Shown here piece after piece: positions 12,333-24,131 of a stretch of DNA of 64,000 nt (its first letter is position 1; every line of letters begins with the position of its first letter). The position numbers and the translations under genes were made by a program. The notes beneath the pieces are model-generated. The model was given only the letters and a program-made list of their open reading frames with translations. It had not been told where the DNA came from and ran no database searches. The DNA comes from Phytophthora hibernalis (taxonomy: Eukaryota > Oomycota > Peronosporomycetes > Peronosporales > Peronosporaceae), in NCBI GenBank assembly GCA_012656075.1, contig JAAKBF010000037.1, forward strand, positions 169,999 to 233,998. Reading direction: 5' to 3'.

Positions 12333-12664
12333 ATGGTTTCAAAGACCCCTGATCTACCCATTCCGCCCTGCTTCTTGCCACTACACATGTACTGCTTGCA
12401 AATTACCATGAACGTAACATTCTCCAAGATCCTTTCCCGGTTCCAATACTTTTCTAGCATATTACACTAGACAAATTGGTTTGCCCATCTCCGTTAGTCT
12501 GTTGAGATATCGTAACCTCCACAGATTCACCGTGTTTTGCAATAAACTACGCAAGTTGATGTGCACGAATTCGTGAGAAAACCAGAAAGGAGTACGTACA
12601 AAGCCGCCATAGTTGCAGCGACCTCCTGGCCATTTGTGACCGAGTACAACATTGAGCCCAAAAT

Positions 12665-15480
12665 TCAATAGCCGCGCTCCATTTCGGTCGTGTCTGACGG
12701 TAAAGAATTAGCCTTCTGCGCAGCCTTGGCAAAAGCTGCCAAAGACAGCGCAGAATGATTTTTAACCGGATTCTGCTTTTTGAAGCAGTACTTGGCAATA
12801 TAAGCCGCTGTGTCTTTGGCTCCATTGAGAACGAACTGCGCGTCGTGAGTGCACTTTAACGAAGCCATCACCACGGGATTATAGGCATTTACGTACTCGC
12901 AACCGATGGCACGATGAAGTCGAAGGTTGGAACCATTTTCTACCATCGTGGTACCTTCGTGAACTTCCTCAGGCTTAAAAACCTACACACGCTACCTTTC
13001 GGTGTGCACACGGTCGTCTGTGTAAACAAATGATGTTAGTATGTAATGCCTTTAGATATTTCTCAATACTTATACTTCTCCCGAACCTTGAAACACGACT
13101 TGCAGTGATTCCAGTAATGTACTTGAACATCTCTTACGAGTAAGGAGGTTGCTAAATTATCGCCCATGCCCGTCGAAGGCGGTCGACACTTCTCAAAGTC
13201 AGTTGTCGCAGAATCAATGCACACATGATGACTATTTGCTGTCGACCGCATCGTAAGATCCATAATCTCTCTGTCACCAAACATTTTACCACAGGTCTTG
13301 CAGTGAGAGGTCGTCGGTCGTAATGCTCCAGGCGCAGGGCGACGAAATGCGTCGATACCGGGTACTACTGGATCGAGCGAGTTGTCTTCACCACAGCTAG
13401 GACATTGACACTCATGACGAATACACGGACACTTCGTGCACAACACAGTTTCAACAAGACGAATAAAACGATTCCGAAAATCGGCGTTATTTTCCAACGT
13501 ATATCTGTAATCTGCAGACGTCGTAGGAAAACCATATAGCCACACAGCAATATGTGCATGAAGATCACCGGCAAGTTGAGTTTCAGCTGCTGCTCCAAAT
13601 GCCCTTACAACCCCAAAGATACCCCCACCACGCTTGGGTGCGTGAGCGTTTAGATCCCATCCTAACAACACATCAATAACTGTTTTCATGACCCGCAAAA
13701 AATCTCGCGCATTCGACAGGGTGTGCTGCAGCAATAGCTTTCCGTTCTGCTCGATTGGGCAGCAAACAAACGTTTGCATCTTGAATTGTTTTTTCGGTTA
13801 CAGTTCCTGATTTGATGGCGATATTGTAAGTACCAGCAGAGTCAGGAGACACGGTGAAGAAAACTTGAAGTGGCCCATACCGCTTCAAAATTCCAAACAA
13901 ATCATGTCTCGCTCGCATGCGCCCTGCATTAGAACCATAGAAAGCGGTCTCTGGTACATGCAAACCTTTTCGCAAGTCGATAACTCTTTGCACATCCAGT
14001 GATGGACCTTGCGGTTTAATTCCTTTCGAACGACAGATGTTCAAGTAGTTGAAGTATTTTATAGCCTCTCTAACAGTACTCCGCGGGATTGCTGCCGCTT
14101 TCAAAGCCTGTCGCTTGATGTTCATCTTCACGTACATGGTCTTCCTTGCATTTTGCGTAGCCAAGTAATCGAAAGCTAGTAGCAAAAAGGCGTAGTGATT
14201 CTCGAATTGATGACCGTGTATACTTAAGCACCTCAAAATCCATTTGCGTACGGACATTCGACTTTGACGGGGCTCCACGGGCCCACCAGAACCAAAAGGA
14301 AACAACGTAGGAAACATCGACACACATCCGCGCCATTTGTCCATAGGGACGTACGCGTTCGACTTTCGAACTAAAAAATCAGTCCAGTCCTGTTGTGGAG
14401 GCTGTAGTAAGAAACGTGATGATCCAATCCATGTTCCTTCGATATCCTGTTGTCGCCCTTCTTCTACGATAGATCCAAATGTCGAATATGTGCTGTTATC
14501 ACGAATACGAGCTACAAGTGATTCGTCCTCAGATACTTGATCAGCCGAAATGGTTCTATCGACGATCACACTCGTTGGGGTCACGCACGGATTCGTCGAG
14601 TACGCTCGATTAGACGTTTCGACGTGTTGCTGATATTCACGATTGTGCTTGTAAAGAAATTTGAGCAAACGCTTGCAAAGCAAAATATTAAGTCGATATC
14701 GTTTCTTGCAAGCAGCCACTTGATCCGAAGTCATGCTTCCCACCATAGTGACCCGTACACGGGAGTTCAAATCGCGGGTAGCATTTCAATGATAGCCCCT
14801 CCGTGTTTTGAACAGCGTAATGATGCGATTTTATCGTCTTGCATGCACCCAGACAACGACACACACGGCAGAACGAGGGCTACAGCCTGCTCGTCCGTCC
14901 GAGATATGGCTTTGAATTTGCTAGGTAGACGGCCAACGTAATTTCCATTTGCGAAGCCAAGACCGGAGGCCCAGTGTTGTTGGTACATTCAACATGTTTT
15001 AGACACATATCACATACGTTCATAGTTGTGCCATTGTCGTCAGTTGAGATTGCTGCACAGCACGAAGCGTTCGATTAGCTCATAGAGCATTCAAAGAAGT
15101 AAGAAATATGTGCTTACCTGACGTATACAGTAGAATACCACGGAGACGTGGGTCTAAATCAGACGCGTCGTACTGCATCTCGATCTGGCCAGGAAGTGTT
15201 GCATCCAGATGGATAGTGAGGCGGCGCCGCAATAGCTGTAGGCGTGAGAGGTGTAACGTAAGATTCATTGCGTAGCCGCTGTGACACTCAACTATCCAAA
15301 ATAATTTAACGTACCCCAGCAAAAGCGTCTGTCAACGACTTTGTATACACCTCGCTCCGCGGGCAACTTAATTCGCAGATACAACACGGCACCATCTCTT
15401 CAGAAGCAGACATCATTGTTTCCACGGCTTGGGCTTTGAGTTTTTGAAGGTGGTCTTCTCCTGGGACTATAAAACTCATA
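12665..15480 (-). pseudogene. Helitron RepHel, N-terminal and Rep endonuclease part
   Basis: Candidate exons with good splice sites start the gene: 15480-15315, 15235-15118 and from 15052, separated by introns of 79 and 65 bp (GTACGT...CTACAG, GTAAGC...GTGCAG). They encode a CxxC-rich start (PCCICELSCP) and then FANGNYVGRLP, a conserved Helitron block. The Helitron-like N domain follows at 14770-13673 (FPTLFPFGSGGPVEPR). The HUH motif is seen as GDLHAHIAVWLYG in the 13779-13063 frame, and the two-tyrosine motif as AAYIAKYCFKKQ near 12840. Frame changes are visible near 14980, near 14770 and near 13690 (a run of T). These break the protein. Family function: the HUH/Y2 endonuclease nicks and joins single strands during rolling-circle transposition. 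Confidence 0.82.
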
Positions 15481-16116
15481 CTTGTATCGATTCGGAGTAG
15501 CTCTTCATCGCTATATACCCCGCACGCAGGCGCTCGGTGTTCCGCCTTGACGAATCATTTGCATGATCAGCAAGCTGTTCAACTCCACGCACGGAAAAGT
15601 GTTGATTTTCTGCAAGGTTGGGATCCGGGTTCGTATCTAATATTCGCCCCTGTACTAGTGCTGGTAGGGAAATCGATGACCCGTTGTACCATGCTCTGAC
15701 GGTGGCTCTCTCAAAGAAGAGACCCGAAGCGGCCCCCTCCCCCTGGATCCACGTTGGCGGTCAGCTCGAATAGTCGCGCGCTCCTGTTGAAGTACCCTAT
15801 ACATTTGACTCGATCGGATCCGATGAACCTCATTTGATCGACCCTTCCTTTGTCTCAAATGCATCGTGCCCCTGGAAGCAAAATGAAAGGTGCTAGGAAC
15901 GATAAAGAGTAAGAGTATGTCGGATTTGAGCTGGTACCAGGAAACAATGTACTGTAGATCTGTCCTAGTGTCACGGTAGCAAAGTCACCTATCGTTAATT
16001 CAGATTTGTATTTTGTTTCGTTAAAACTAATACAACAGTCGAAGACAAAATGAAGCTGTCAGCCTTTTCTTTAACTTCATACCCTAAGGCTACGAACGGC
16101 ATCGACATCTTTTCAC
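15481..16116. other. No confident gene; 5' flank of the Helitron
   Basis: A short minus-strand frame (15864-15655) is Arg/Gln-rich without motifs. Nothing else is recognisable. The Helitron 5' end should fall here. Confidence 0.4.
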
Positions 16117-16440
16117 TCAAGCGACACGACCTTGTTCCAAGTCGCCGAAGACTTGAGGGGACATCGTCACATTACTCGCAGAAACCGACGACGTTTTTAT
16201 TGGAGCACATAGTGCTGTCGTCGCTGAGCTTCGAGTCAATAGGTGGCGTGCGACACACGCACGGTAGGCGCTGCCGAACCCGGTAACTACCGACCGGGTC
16301 CTCCTTGTACATATGCAATGCGCACACTTTGTGAAAACGGTAAATGACACCATTTTCGAAGTGCACAATATTGAGCGCCGGGTTTTGCTTTTCCAGAGCG
16401 CAAGTTTGAAAGCGACAGAGTTACGCCGACGAGCGTCCAA
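16117..16440 (-). pseudogene. Fragment related to the unknown gene at 18.4-19.4 kb
   Basis: One minus-strand frame reads FENGVIYRFHKVCALHMY, and the 19193-18873 frame reads FREGLSYRFEKVHSLRLLYG at the equivalent place. Both are preceded by a K/N-rich stretch and followed by a (D/N)P(V/T)GS motif. The two segments look like diverged copies of one unknown coding region. The frame changes within 100 bases of the match, so this copy is broken. I know no family with this pattern. Confidence 0.5.
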
Positions 16441-16869
16441 TTCGTTGTACAGTTAAGCTACGTCTTCGAATGCCATGGACTGGCGAGATACAGCTTGCCC
16501 CTGCTCAAAATCTCGATCCACGAGCTCAAGGCTCCAGCACTTCTCTCGTTCATCTGCCTTGACAACAATCATCTCGAGGATACGGAATCCATGTTCGTTG
16601 GTCGCTTGCTGACAATGAAAGTCCGTACGTCTACGACGCGATGAAAGTGAGGGCTCACCTCGCGCGGGGTCTCGAACGGTGTTAGCATCGGCTCAAATCC
16701 AGAAATGGTTTAAGCTTCAGGTTGCTCGACGCCCAGCTCGTTTTTTATGGAGAAGTTCCTACGCCCACTCGACGTCAGTTTCGCGTTATCCAATTATCAC
16801 CCAGCTCAACAGTAATACGGCCCTCCCGGTGTCAGTTTTGCGTTATCCAATACAGACGCTTATCTTTGC
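16441..16869. other. No gene seen between the fragment and the tandem array
   Basis: A plus-strand open frame starts at 16679 and runs into the array to 17464, but it is simply the array read on the strand opposite to its decayed coding sense, and I do not accept it as a gene. Confidence 0.45.
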
Positions 16870-17685
16870 TTTGGCCGTTATATTTAGCAAATTATATGCG
16901 TGCAATTCATTCGTCGGCAAAACAATTACACGGTTACAGATCACATACAGACAGACTCGTCGTTTCAGAAATCGCGTCTTTCTTAAATCACCCAGTCAAT
17001 GGTATTTAAGAAGTGCGTACCCGTTCCATCGATATTCTTCGCTCATGGCTCGCATCGATTTTGGGTATTGCTCACGCCGCGGCATTGGTGCGGGATTCCG
17101 CTTTCCGATAAGGTCCATTCCTGTATTTAGATTACACACTTCAACGCCACTAGATATAGTGCGCTACTTCTTTGACTATCGGGGAATGCAGATACCGAAA
17201 CGGATTGACCAACTGACTAACACAGCATCGACCAAACCATTTCATAGTTACATATCACATACGGATAGACTGCTCTTTTCAGGAATCGCGTATTTCGTAG
17301 TATCTACATCTACAACAGGCGTACCATTCAAAAGATGTTCCATACTTATCGCTGACATCCATGCCTTATATCGTGCTTCGCTCACGCCGCGGCGTACTAC
17401 ATGTGCTTCAATAAAGCTCAATTCGAGATCTATTCCATCCACTACGTCATCATTTGATAGATAGCGCTCTTCTCCTCCAGCTACCCATGCATGTAGATAG
17501 CGGCCCAAATGAAAAATCGAGTAGCACGTCGTCGACAAAACTTTTGCACAGTTACAGGTCACATACAGATAGACTCGGTGTTTTATAAATCACTCAGTCA
17601 ACGGTATCTACGAAGTGCGTACCCATTCCAACGATATTCTTGCTCGTGGATCACATCGATAACCTGCCTTACCGAAGCCGCGACC
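16870..17685 (-). repeat. Tandem array of ~310-bp units, block 1
   Basis: A marker phrase (acagatcacatac[a/g]gacagac) recurs near 16937, 17254 and 17559, giving periods of 317 and 305 bp. Other phrases recur in step (agtgcgtacccgttcc, gccgcggcattggtgcggg, ctttccgataaggtcc). On the minus strand the second unit has an open frame (17562-17248) containing EARYKAWMSAISMEHLLNG, and other units encode decayed versions of the same peptide (EQEYRWNGYALRRYR at about 17650-17600). The array therefore seems to derive from a repeated coding segment. It continues at 19.5 kb and 24.4 kb. Confidence 0.75.
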
Positions 17686-18364
17686 TCGACTGGTTCATAC
17701 GTATCCCAACAATGTGACGTCTCCGCCCCCCAGTGGAAACAACCCCATCGGAAAAGCCCGGTTTTCGTGGTGTGTAAATTCTTTTGGACCACTAGACTTT
17801 TACGACTTGCCGTTGGAGATGCTCTTATATTGCAACAGTGGATGTGTCTTTATTCCAGGCAGTTCTTCGAGTGGCGCAAATCGTCATTGGTGTTCGGTAG
17901 ATATGGCAAATGTCTGCTCTGTACAACAGTTACAGGAAACGCACGCTTCCATATATTTTTCACACAGCTTCACTTAAACGGTACATCCTGTTCGCATTCA
18001 CAGCAATGCGCAGACCGCCTGCCTCGCTCATGCCATGTGCCACGCGGAATCCCCTGCCATTTGTAGCAATCGACCTCTGCCTGTAAACATTATTTGATTA
18101 ACCACACAGACGAAAAGAAAACTTTAGGTCTGTCAGAATGTTGTTTTCAAACAAATCTCTGAAGACTTTTCGACATGTGCTATTAATAATTGCGCCATAC
18201 TTCTTGTCTACTCATTAAAGCGTCACAAACCTTTATAACCGATACAATCGCAATCGCGTTGCTCCCCTATGTTATCACTACTTTTCTGTGAATGAACGGA
18301 TGCAGATATTGTATTTCCTTTAGAATACATTGTATTCGCGCCGGCGACTACAGGTTGTTCAGTT
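17686..18364. other. Interior of the block that interrupts the array; no confident gene
   Basis: The array breaks off near 17,680 in the middle of a unit and resumes near 19,535 at a different phase. The first 680 bases of the intervening block contain no recognised domain on either strand. Confidence 0.4.
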
Positions 18365-19408
18365 TCAAAATCTGTTTATGGTGTCAATGCGATACTTTAT
18401 TCCACAACGCGCTTTGAGATGTTGTGTCAATTGCTCGATGCAGTGTTTTTTTATCCAAATATTATCGTTCGAGCAGCTTATTTTTAGTTTTTCGATACAA
18501 AGGGGTAAATCAAGAGCATTGCTAACAGTGCCCATCAACGCATTGCGCGGATACAGGAACATCCAGGCCTCCTCCGACTCAGAGAGACAATGTCGATCGC
18601 GTCGTTTTGGAGCCGACTTCACAGACAACGCCTTGTCAGTGTCCTTGCGTAGCTTTTTGGGAATTGACTCGAGATCATCGTCCATGCGCAGTTTGCGCTT
18701 AGCTGATGCCTTGGCCACCGGCGTCACAACCCTTTGCACACTGGCCGCTACCCGAGGTGGTGTTTCTCCAGCTATCATCTCGACGGGTTGTGAAAGGTTA
18801 GCCAGGGAGTCTCCGAACGTAGCCCCGCTCAAACCGTTCTCCCGTATATTCTCAAGCGATTGCGAGTGCTCACTATCTGCACCAGCATGTTGTAGGCCTA
18901 GAGGTTGTGCGCTCACGGATCTGCATACTTCCCGTGGGGTTCCCGTAGAGAAGACGAAGTGAATGCACCTTTTCAAAACGGTAACTTAGGCCCTCGCGGA
19001 ACTCGAGGCGATTGAGCTCTGATTTGCGATTCTTCCAGATGGTCAGCTGAAAGATGAACTTGCTCCGCCGGGCGAAGTCGAGTGTGTCGACCGTCTTGAC
19101 CAGTTGATCGAATTGTGCCTCCAAAGTTCGGTCAACTAACTGAAATCGCCAGTTCTTGTCGAATTCCTCGATGCGAAGTACACAAAACTCCAAAATGGCG
19201 TTCTCAGTTGGGGTGGTGCAGCCTCCGCGATGAAAGAGCGTGCGGCCTCCACATCACAAATAGGTGGACGTGCTTCTTCTTCATCTTGCGCTTCTTTCTC
19301 GGCATGGAGTTGTGGTAAGGTTGTCATAATCCTCGCAAATTCGGAAATGACTATGGCAGTTAACTGAACGACATCGGGTTCGAAAGGTGGGCATGCATAG
19401 GAGGTCAA
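18365..19408 (-). pseudogene. Unknown protein gene, broken by frameshifts, within the array
   Basis: Three overlapping minus-strand frames read on from each other: 19408-19136 (acidic, KEAQDEEEARPP), 19193-18873 (LRIEEFDKNWRFQLVDRT ... RRSKFIFQLTIWKNRKSELN) and 18976-18365 (basic middle KRKLRMDDDLESIPKKLRK, then ALDLPLCIEKLKISCSND). The text is protein-like throughout and changes frame near 19190 and 18940. A putative nuclear signal is the KRK/KKLRK cluster. I recognise no domain. A related fragment lies at 16117-16440. The gene sits in an insertion that splits a 310-bp array unit, so it may belong to a mobile element of unknown type. No DDE, YR or HUH motif is visible. Confidence 0.5.
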
Positions 19409-19534
19409 AAATCTTGTTACTGCTCCCGCTAGTCACGAAACAGATCGCCGACACCCGCCTCGGCCCTTACATTTTCCCTAAGCCAATTTCTTCTAAAGAT
19501 TCAATATTTTTGTCCCTTGTGGATTTGTTGAGAC

Positions 19535-19776
19535 CTCGCATACAGATAACGACACTGAATGACCAAGTGAGTAATAATCCTCGACAAATAAATTGCGCAG
19601 TTACAGGTCACATAACACAGATACCAGTAGACTCGGCGTTTCACAAATCACTCTGTCGACGGTATCTACGAAGTGCGTACCCATGCCAACGATATTCTTT
19701 GCTCGTGGTTCACATCGATATCGGGTCTTGCTCAAGCCGCGGCAATGGTGCGGGCATCCGCTTTCCGATAAGGTCC
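19535..19776 (-). repeat. Tandem array of ~310-bp units, block 2
   Basis: The array resumes inside a unit (gataacgacactgaatgacc) and continues through the marker phrase at about 19608 to ctttccgataaggtcc. There the Gypsy element is inserted, and the last five bases (GGTCC, 19772-19776) are its target duplication. Confidence 0.75.
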
Positions 19777-20026
19777 TGCAGTGGGGCGACGGTCTTCATG
19801 ACCTGACCACGCATCGGGCTGATGGTAAAGAACGACCTCAGCTAAAGCTGGCGTAGGATAAGACTCTGAGGTGGGTAAACTAGTGCAGGTATCACTACAG
19901 CAGTGTAAGAGTACCTGACGAGGGTTTGACCGATCTCATTCTAAGACTTGCAGACTACAGTACAACCAAGGGTTTACAGGAAGCGCCAGCTTCCCTCGTG
20001 AGTTTGTTCAATCGGATTCTACTACA
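19777..20026 (+). repeat. 5' LTR of the Gypsy element (250 bp)
   Basis: Begins TGCAGTGGGGCGACGG and ends CTACTACA. Matches the 3' LTR along its whole length except two positions. The expected TG start and CA end are present. Confidence 0.93.
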
Positions 20027-20055
20027 AAGTTACCTTTAGTGTCCAAGAAAACGAC

Positions 20056-21251
20056 ATGGACAACGGAACGACGCCGACCAACGCTACCGCGACTGCTACG
20101 TTAGCGGCTCCTGATGTGACTCAGTCAGGGGCTGAAAGCAGGCGAGCGCTGCGGTCATGGACAAGGGTGGAAACAGCATCTGCGAGTGCGGACCAAGCCA
20201 AGCCAAGTCGAGGCAAGGGCAAGAAACCCGCCCGCAGCGGAAACACCAATATTTCTGGGCGAGATGAGGCTCCTGCAGCTCCGGCCGGGCTGCAGGGTGG
20301 CTCAATACCGAAAGCCAACAACCAGGAACTGGATTATCCCACCGTGGCCCACCCGATCTTCGCGGTCTCGGCGGCGCCGAAGGTGGAAGACACGTCGCAC
20401 GAAGCGCGTACCCGATGGGTTGACCTTCGTATGGAGTACGAAGAGATCATGAGGGCGCGCTGCGAGGCGTCTGGGGAGGATTTAAAGTCAGTCATGAGGT
20501 CCATCAGGAACTCCTTTGATGACAGCTTCCTTGAGACGTTGTGCGAGACCAAATGGGACAAGAAGAAGGAGGAGCTCACGGATGAGTTCATCTGGGATTG
20601 GATCATGAAGACCGTGCAGAGTTTCAAGAACAACATTCTGCCGAACATTGACGAGCTTTTCCAGGAGCAACTTGTGATGACCACTGCCAAAACGGACATC
20701 GACGCCAGAGTCATGGATTACTTCCATCTGTGTAACACGATCGTCAAGAACAACGGACTGGCGGGCTTGTTTTCGGATGACGAAGGAACCAAAAGAAGTG
20801 CATGGTTCTTTTGAGCTGCTTACCCGACGAGTTAAGAGCAAGAGTGAAGAACGAGATCGACTTCCGGTTGCCTTCCGCAAAGTCGAGCATCGCTGATCTG
20901 TTCAATATTGTCAGTGAAAAGGCTTTGGAGATTGATCGAGAGGATAAAGCTCTGTCCCGGAACAAAAGAAGACCAGCAGGGCATGATGCCAAGCCATCAG
21001 CGGCAACACGTCCGCCAAAGCGTGCGAAGACCGTGATGGAAAGTGGAAAACCGCGGGGAAATCGACCGCAGGTCGTTCCTCGCCAGATATTTCGGACCAG
21101 CTCGGAGGAAAACCAGCCAGGACCAAAGGGCGGGTGTTGGACTTGTGGTGGCCAGCATCGGCAAGCCGATTGCCCCAAGAAACCAGACAGTACTGCCAGT
21201 CCAGCACGAAAGCAAAAACCGGGGAGGCACCGCAAAGCTAAAGCGAATTAG
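20056..21251 (+). pseudogene. Gypsy gag with CCHC zinc knuckle, one frameshift
   Basis: The ATG at 20056 opens 30 bases after the LTR. The first 250 residues are Ala/Thr-rich and then acidic and helical (capsid-like). At about 20800, in an A-rich run, the frame must shift by one base to continue into CMVLLSCLPDELRARVKNE. The C-terminal part is basic and holds CWTCGGQHRQADC, a C-x2-C-x4-H-x4-C zinc knuckle that binds RNA. Stop at about 21251. Gag forms the particle in which reverse transcription takes place. The single shift could be programmed, a mutation, or an assembly error. Confidence 0.85.
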
Positions 21252-24131
21252 CGCGTGTCTGCCTGACCGGCAAGGTCAGCCCCGTATGTTGCGCTAGATG
21301 GTGTTGTGGATGTGGAGTACTGTCCGGACGCTGGAGCTGAGATCTCGTGCATCAGCTCCACGACGTTAGCGAAAATTGGTGAGCAAGGTGTGAGCTTCGA
21401 AGTGACGATGCTGGTGAGCCCAATCGAATGCGACCTACCGGGTGGAAACAAGAGGTGGGCAAGTCAGTCAACAAAGCTGTGACTGTCACTTATGACGGCT
21501 GCAGGTCCTGTCAACATTTTCAAACCGGTAACATGCTTGATTTTGAAGAATGAAGGTGATGAATTTCTGCTTGGTGACGATGTTCTGAAGATGCTCGGGA
21601 TTGATGTCGGGCAACAGTTGGAGCTGTTGGCGTCACCAAGCGGAGACGACGGAGAAGATGATGACGAAGCCCCTGACGTGGCGACAGACGACAATGACGA
21701 AGTCGCAATTCGTTTGGCGGTGGAGTTGATGATCGAGCAAGCTTTGTCCGAGGGTTTTCCTGCGGACAAACTCGAGAGGCTACGCACCATCGCGTACGCT
21801 CACGACGTTTGGAGGAATGTTCTCGGCAATGACCCCCGGCCAATGTTGAGCCGATGAGAGTGAAGATGAAGACTGGTTTCAAACCGTACAAGGCCAAGGC
21901 TTGAAAGTAGGCACCAGAGTACCAGGCATTTTTAGAGTCGTTCAACGAAATGTTGGTCAAGATGGGTTGGGTCTACGAGAACCCGACAAGTCGCTGGGCT
22001 TGTGCAGCTCTACCAGTGCAAAAGCGAGGTGGTCGCGCATTCCGACAAACGGTGGATTACAAGCCGTTCAACGTGCAGACGGAACCTATGGCTGGATGGA
22101 TGCCCAACTTGCACGTTGATCTGGAGAAAGTGAGAGGGTGCAGCCACTTCGGACTGTTTGACTTCATAAAAGGCTACTGGTAGCCCCCTCTCGCCAAGGA
22201 GTGCCAGGAGCTGTTGTCATACATGACACACAGGAAGATTTACACTCCGCGACGGATGCCGCAGGGCAGTGCAGACGCCGCGCTGCATTTTCAGTCAACG
22301 ATCGAGCGTTGCTACGTAGAGCTGTTGTACAAGCACTTATTAGTGTGGATTGATGACTTGCTGCTTTACGCTGCTGACGTTGACACGTACCTCGACAAAT
22401 TACAGCGACTGCTCGAGCTTACGGCAAAGTTTGGGTTTAAGCTTAGCGTCACCAAGTCCTGCCTGTACAAACGTGAAGTGAAGTGGTGCGGAAAGGTGAT
22501 AAATGGTGAAGGTGTCAGACATGATGCCGAACGTATTCAGGCTCTGACCGACATGCCGTACCCGAATAATGCTGGAGAACTCCAGCAGTTCCTGTGTTCA
22601 ACTAACTGGATGCGAGACAGCATTATAGACTGCGCGAGATTGGCTCGTCCTCTGCAGGACGCACTGGATCAGGCAATGGCGAAGGCTTCGAGGAGAACGA
22701 AGCGGGTGGCAGCAGGGATACCAGTCGCACTTACCGAGCAGGAATGCGAGGCGTACGGCAAACTGATGCAGGCTCTGGCGGATGCCGCCACCCTGGCTTT
22801 CCCAAAGCCTGATGCTGAGATAATTCTTCTCACGGATGCGTCCGACGTTGGCTGGTCGGTGATTGTCAGTCAGGTGACAAACTGGAAGAGCGAGGAAGAC
22901 ATCCAGGACCAACAGCATGAGTTGCTTATCTGTCTCCGTGGAACCTTCACTGGAGCACAGAAGAACTGGAGCGTCATTGAGAAAGAGGCGTATCCAATTA
23001 TCGTCGCGTGCGATAAGTTCAGCTACTTACTGTTGCGACCACGTGGTTTCCGCATGTACTGCGACCACCGTAACCTGATACACGTATTTGCACCCGGGCA
23101 TGAAGTGAAGCAGCATGTTCGCGGCAAATTACTTCGTTGGGCGATGAAGTTAATGGAGTATCGATACTCCATCGAGCATATCGACGGCGTTCACAATGTT
23201 TGGGCGGACATGGTGTCTAGGTGGGCTAGAACTCCTCGCGTTTCAAGTGTAGCAATGAAGCGGGTCACGTTGCGTCGAGAACGAGAAGAGGAAGCTGAGC
23301 CAGCTACGAACACTAGCAGCCGTGTACCGATCCGTCCGTTCAGTGATGGTAATTTTGTGTGGCCAACTACGGATGAGCTGCTTGCAGCTCAACAGCGACA
23401 TATCGTGGAGCGCCCGCAAGGTTTGTCGAGAAGAGGCGATGGTTTGCTGTCGAGCAATGGGCGCATTTGGATCCCTGTCAAGGAGTCCAGCTTGCTGAAG
23501 CGGCTACTAGTGATCAGCCACTGTGGATCACAGGGTCATAGAGGTCGTGCCGCTCTGATGAACGTCGTGAGCCGGCGAATTTTTTGTCCGGAACCTCTCA
23601 GCTATCGTAAAGACTTTTCTAGCTGATTGCCTCATGTGTCAGCACGTCAAAGGAGGGAAGGTGGTGAACCGTCCATGGGCAGAGACATTCCGCTGTGACG
23701 AAAGAAATGGAGCTTTGCATTGGGATTTCGTGCATCTTGGTGAATCTTACGGTAACTATAAGTACTTGCTCGTACTCAAGGACGACACAACGCACTTCTG
23801 TGAGCTCGTTCCGTGCGCACTCCCGACTGCACCAGTGGCAGCTGAAGCGATATTGACTGGCATAGCCGATATGGTGCATCCAAAGTCTGGATCAGCGACC
23901 AGGGTACACACTTTAAGAATCGAGTGGTGGCCGAGGTGGCAAGGCGTCTTGACAGCAACCAGCGCTTCACTGTGGCGTACTGCCCATGGATAAATGGATC
24001 CATCGACAGACTGAACAGGGACATTGTTCAGGTTTTGAGGGCTATGTGCCTTGAAGGCAACACTTCAAGTGGAAGAGCAACATCCAAGACAGATCGACTC
24101 GAAGACGCGTGGTCAAGTCTTGGTGGGGCGG
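21252..24131 (+). pseudogene. Gypsy pol: protease, reverse transcriptase, RNase H, integrase (broken)
   Basis: The protease active site is read as PDAGAEISCIS near 21340, followed by LLGDDVLKMLGID (21492 frame). Reverse transcriptase starts near 21900 after in-frame TGA and TAG, and shows RMPQGSADAALHFQ and the catalytic box VWIDDLLLYA. An in-frame TAG lies at 22181-22183 (GYW then stop). RNase H has LLTDASDVGWSV, EKEAYPI and the DHRNL block. The integrase has the HHCC start (SHCGSQGHRGR ... CLMCQH), the first Asp in LHWDFVHL and the second in WISDQGTHF. The third position, normally Glu in PxNGxxER, is Asp here (PWINGSIDRLNRD). Frame changes lie near 23610 and 23890. The C-terminal domain is deleted. 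Confidence 0.9.

Larger units (their letters stand above)
9849..15480 (-). mobile_element. Helitron rolling-circle transposon, decayed autonomous copy
   Basis: Reading the minus strand from 15480 down to 9849 gives, in order, a cysteine-containing N-terminal region, the Helitron-like N domain, a Rep endonuclease with HUH and two-tyrosine motifs, and a Pif1/RecD-like helicase. That is the defining protein layout of Helitrons. Frameshifts interrupt nearly every segment, so the copy cannot encode its own transposase. The termini (5' TC, 3' CTRR with hairpin) were not located, so the element boundaries given are those of the coding remnant only. Confidence 0.85.

Noticed and set aside
16679..17464. 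261-codon plus-strand open frame
   Set aside because: It runs through tandem array units on the strand opposite to their decayed coding sense, has Ser/Arg/Tyr-rich random composition and matches no family.
22205..23620. Reverse transcriptase catalytic box WIDD as a damaged YxDD
   Set aside because: The surrounding motif is well kept, and to my knowledge Trp at this position is common in related oomycete Gypsy elements, so it is not good evidence of damage.
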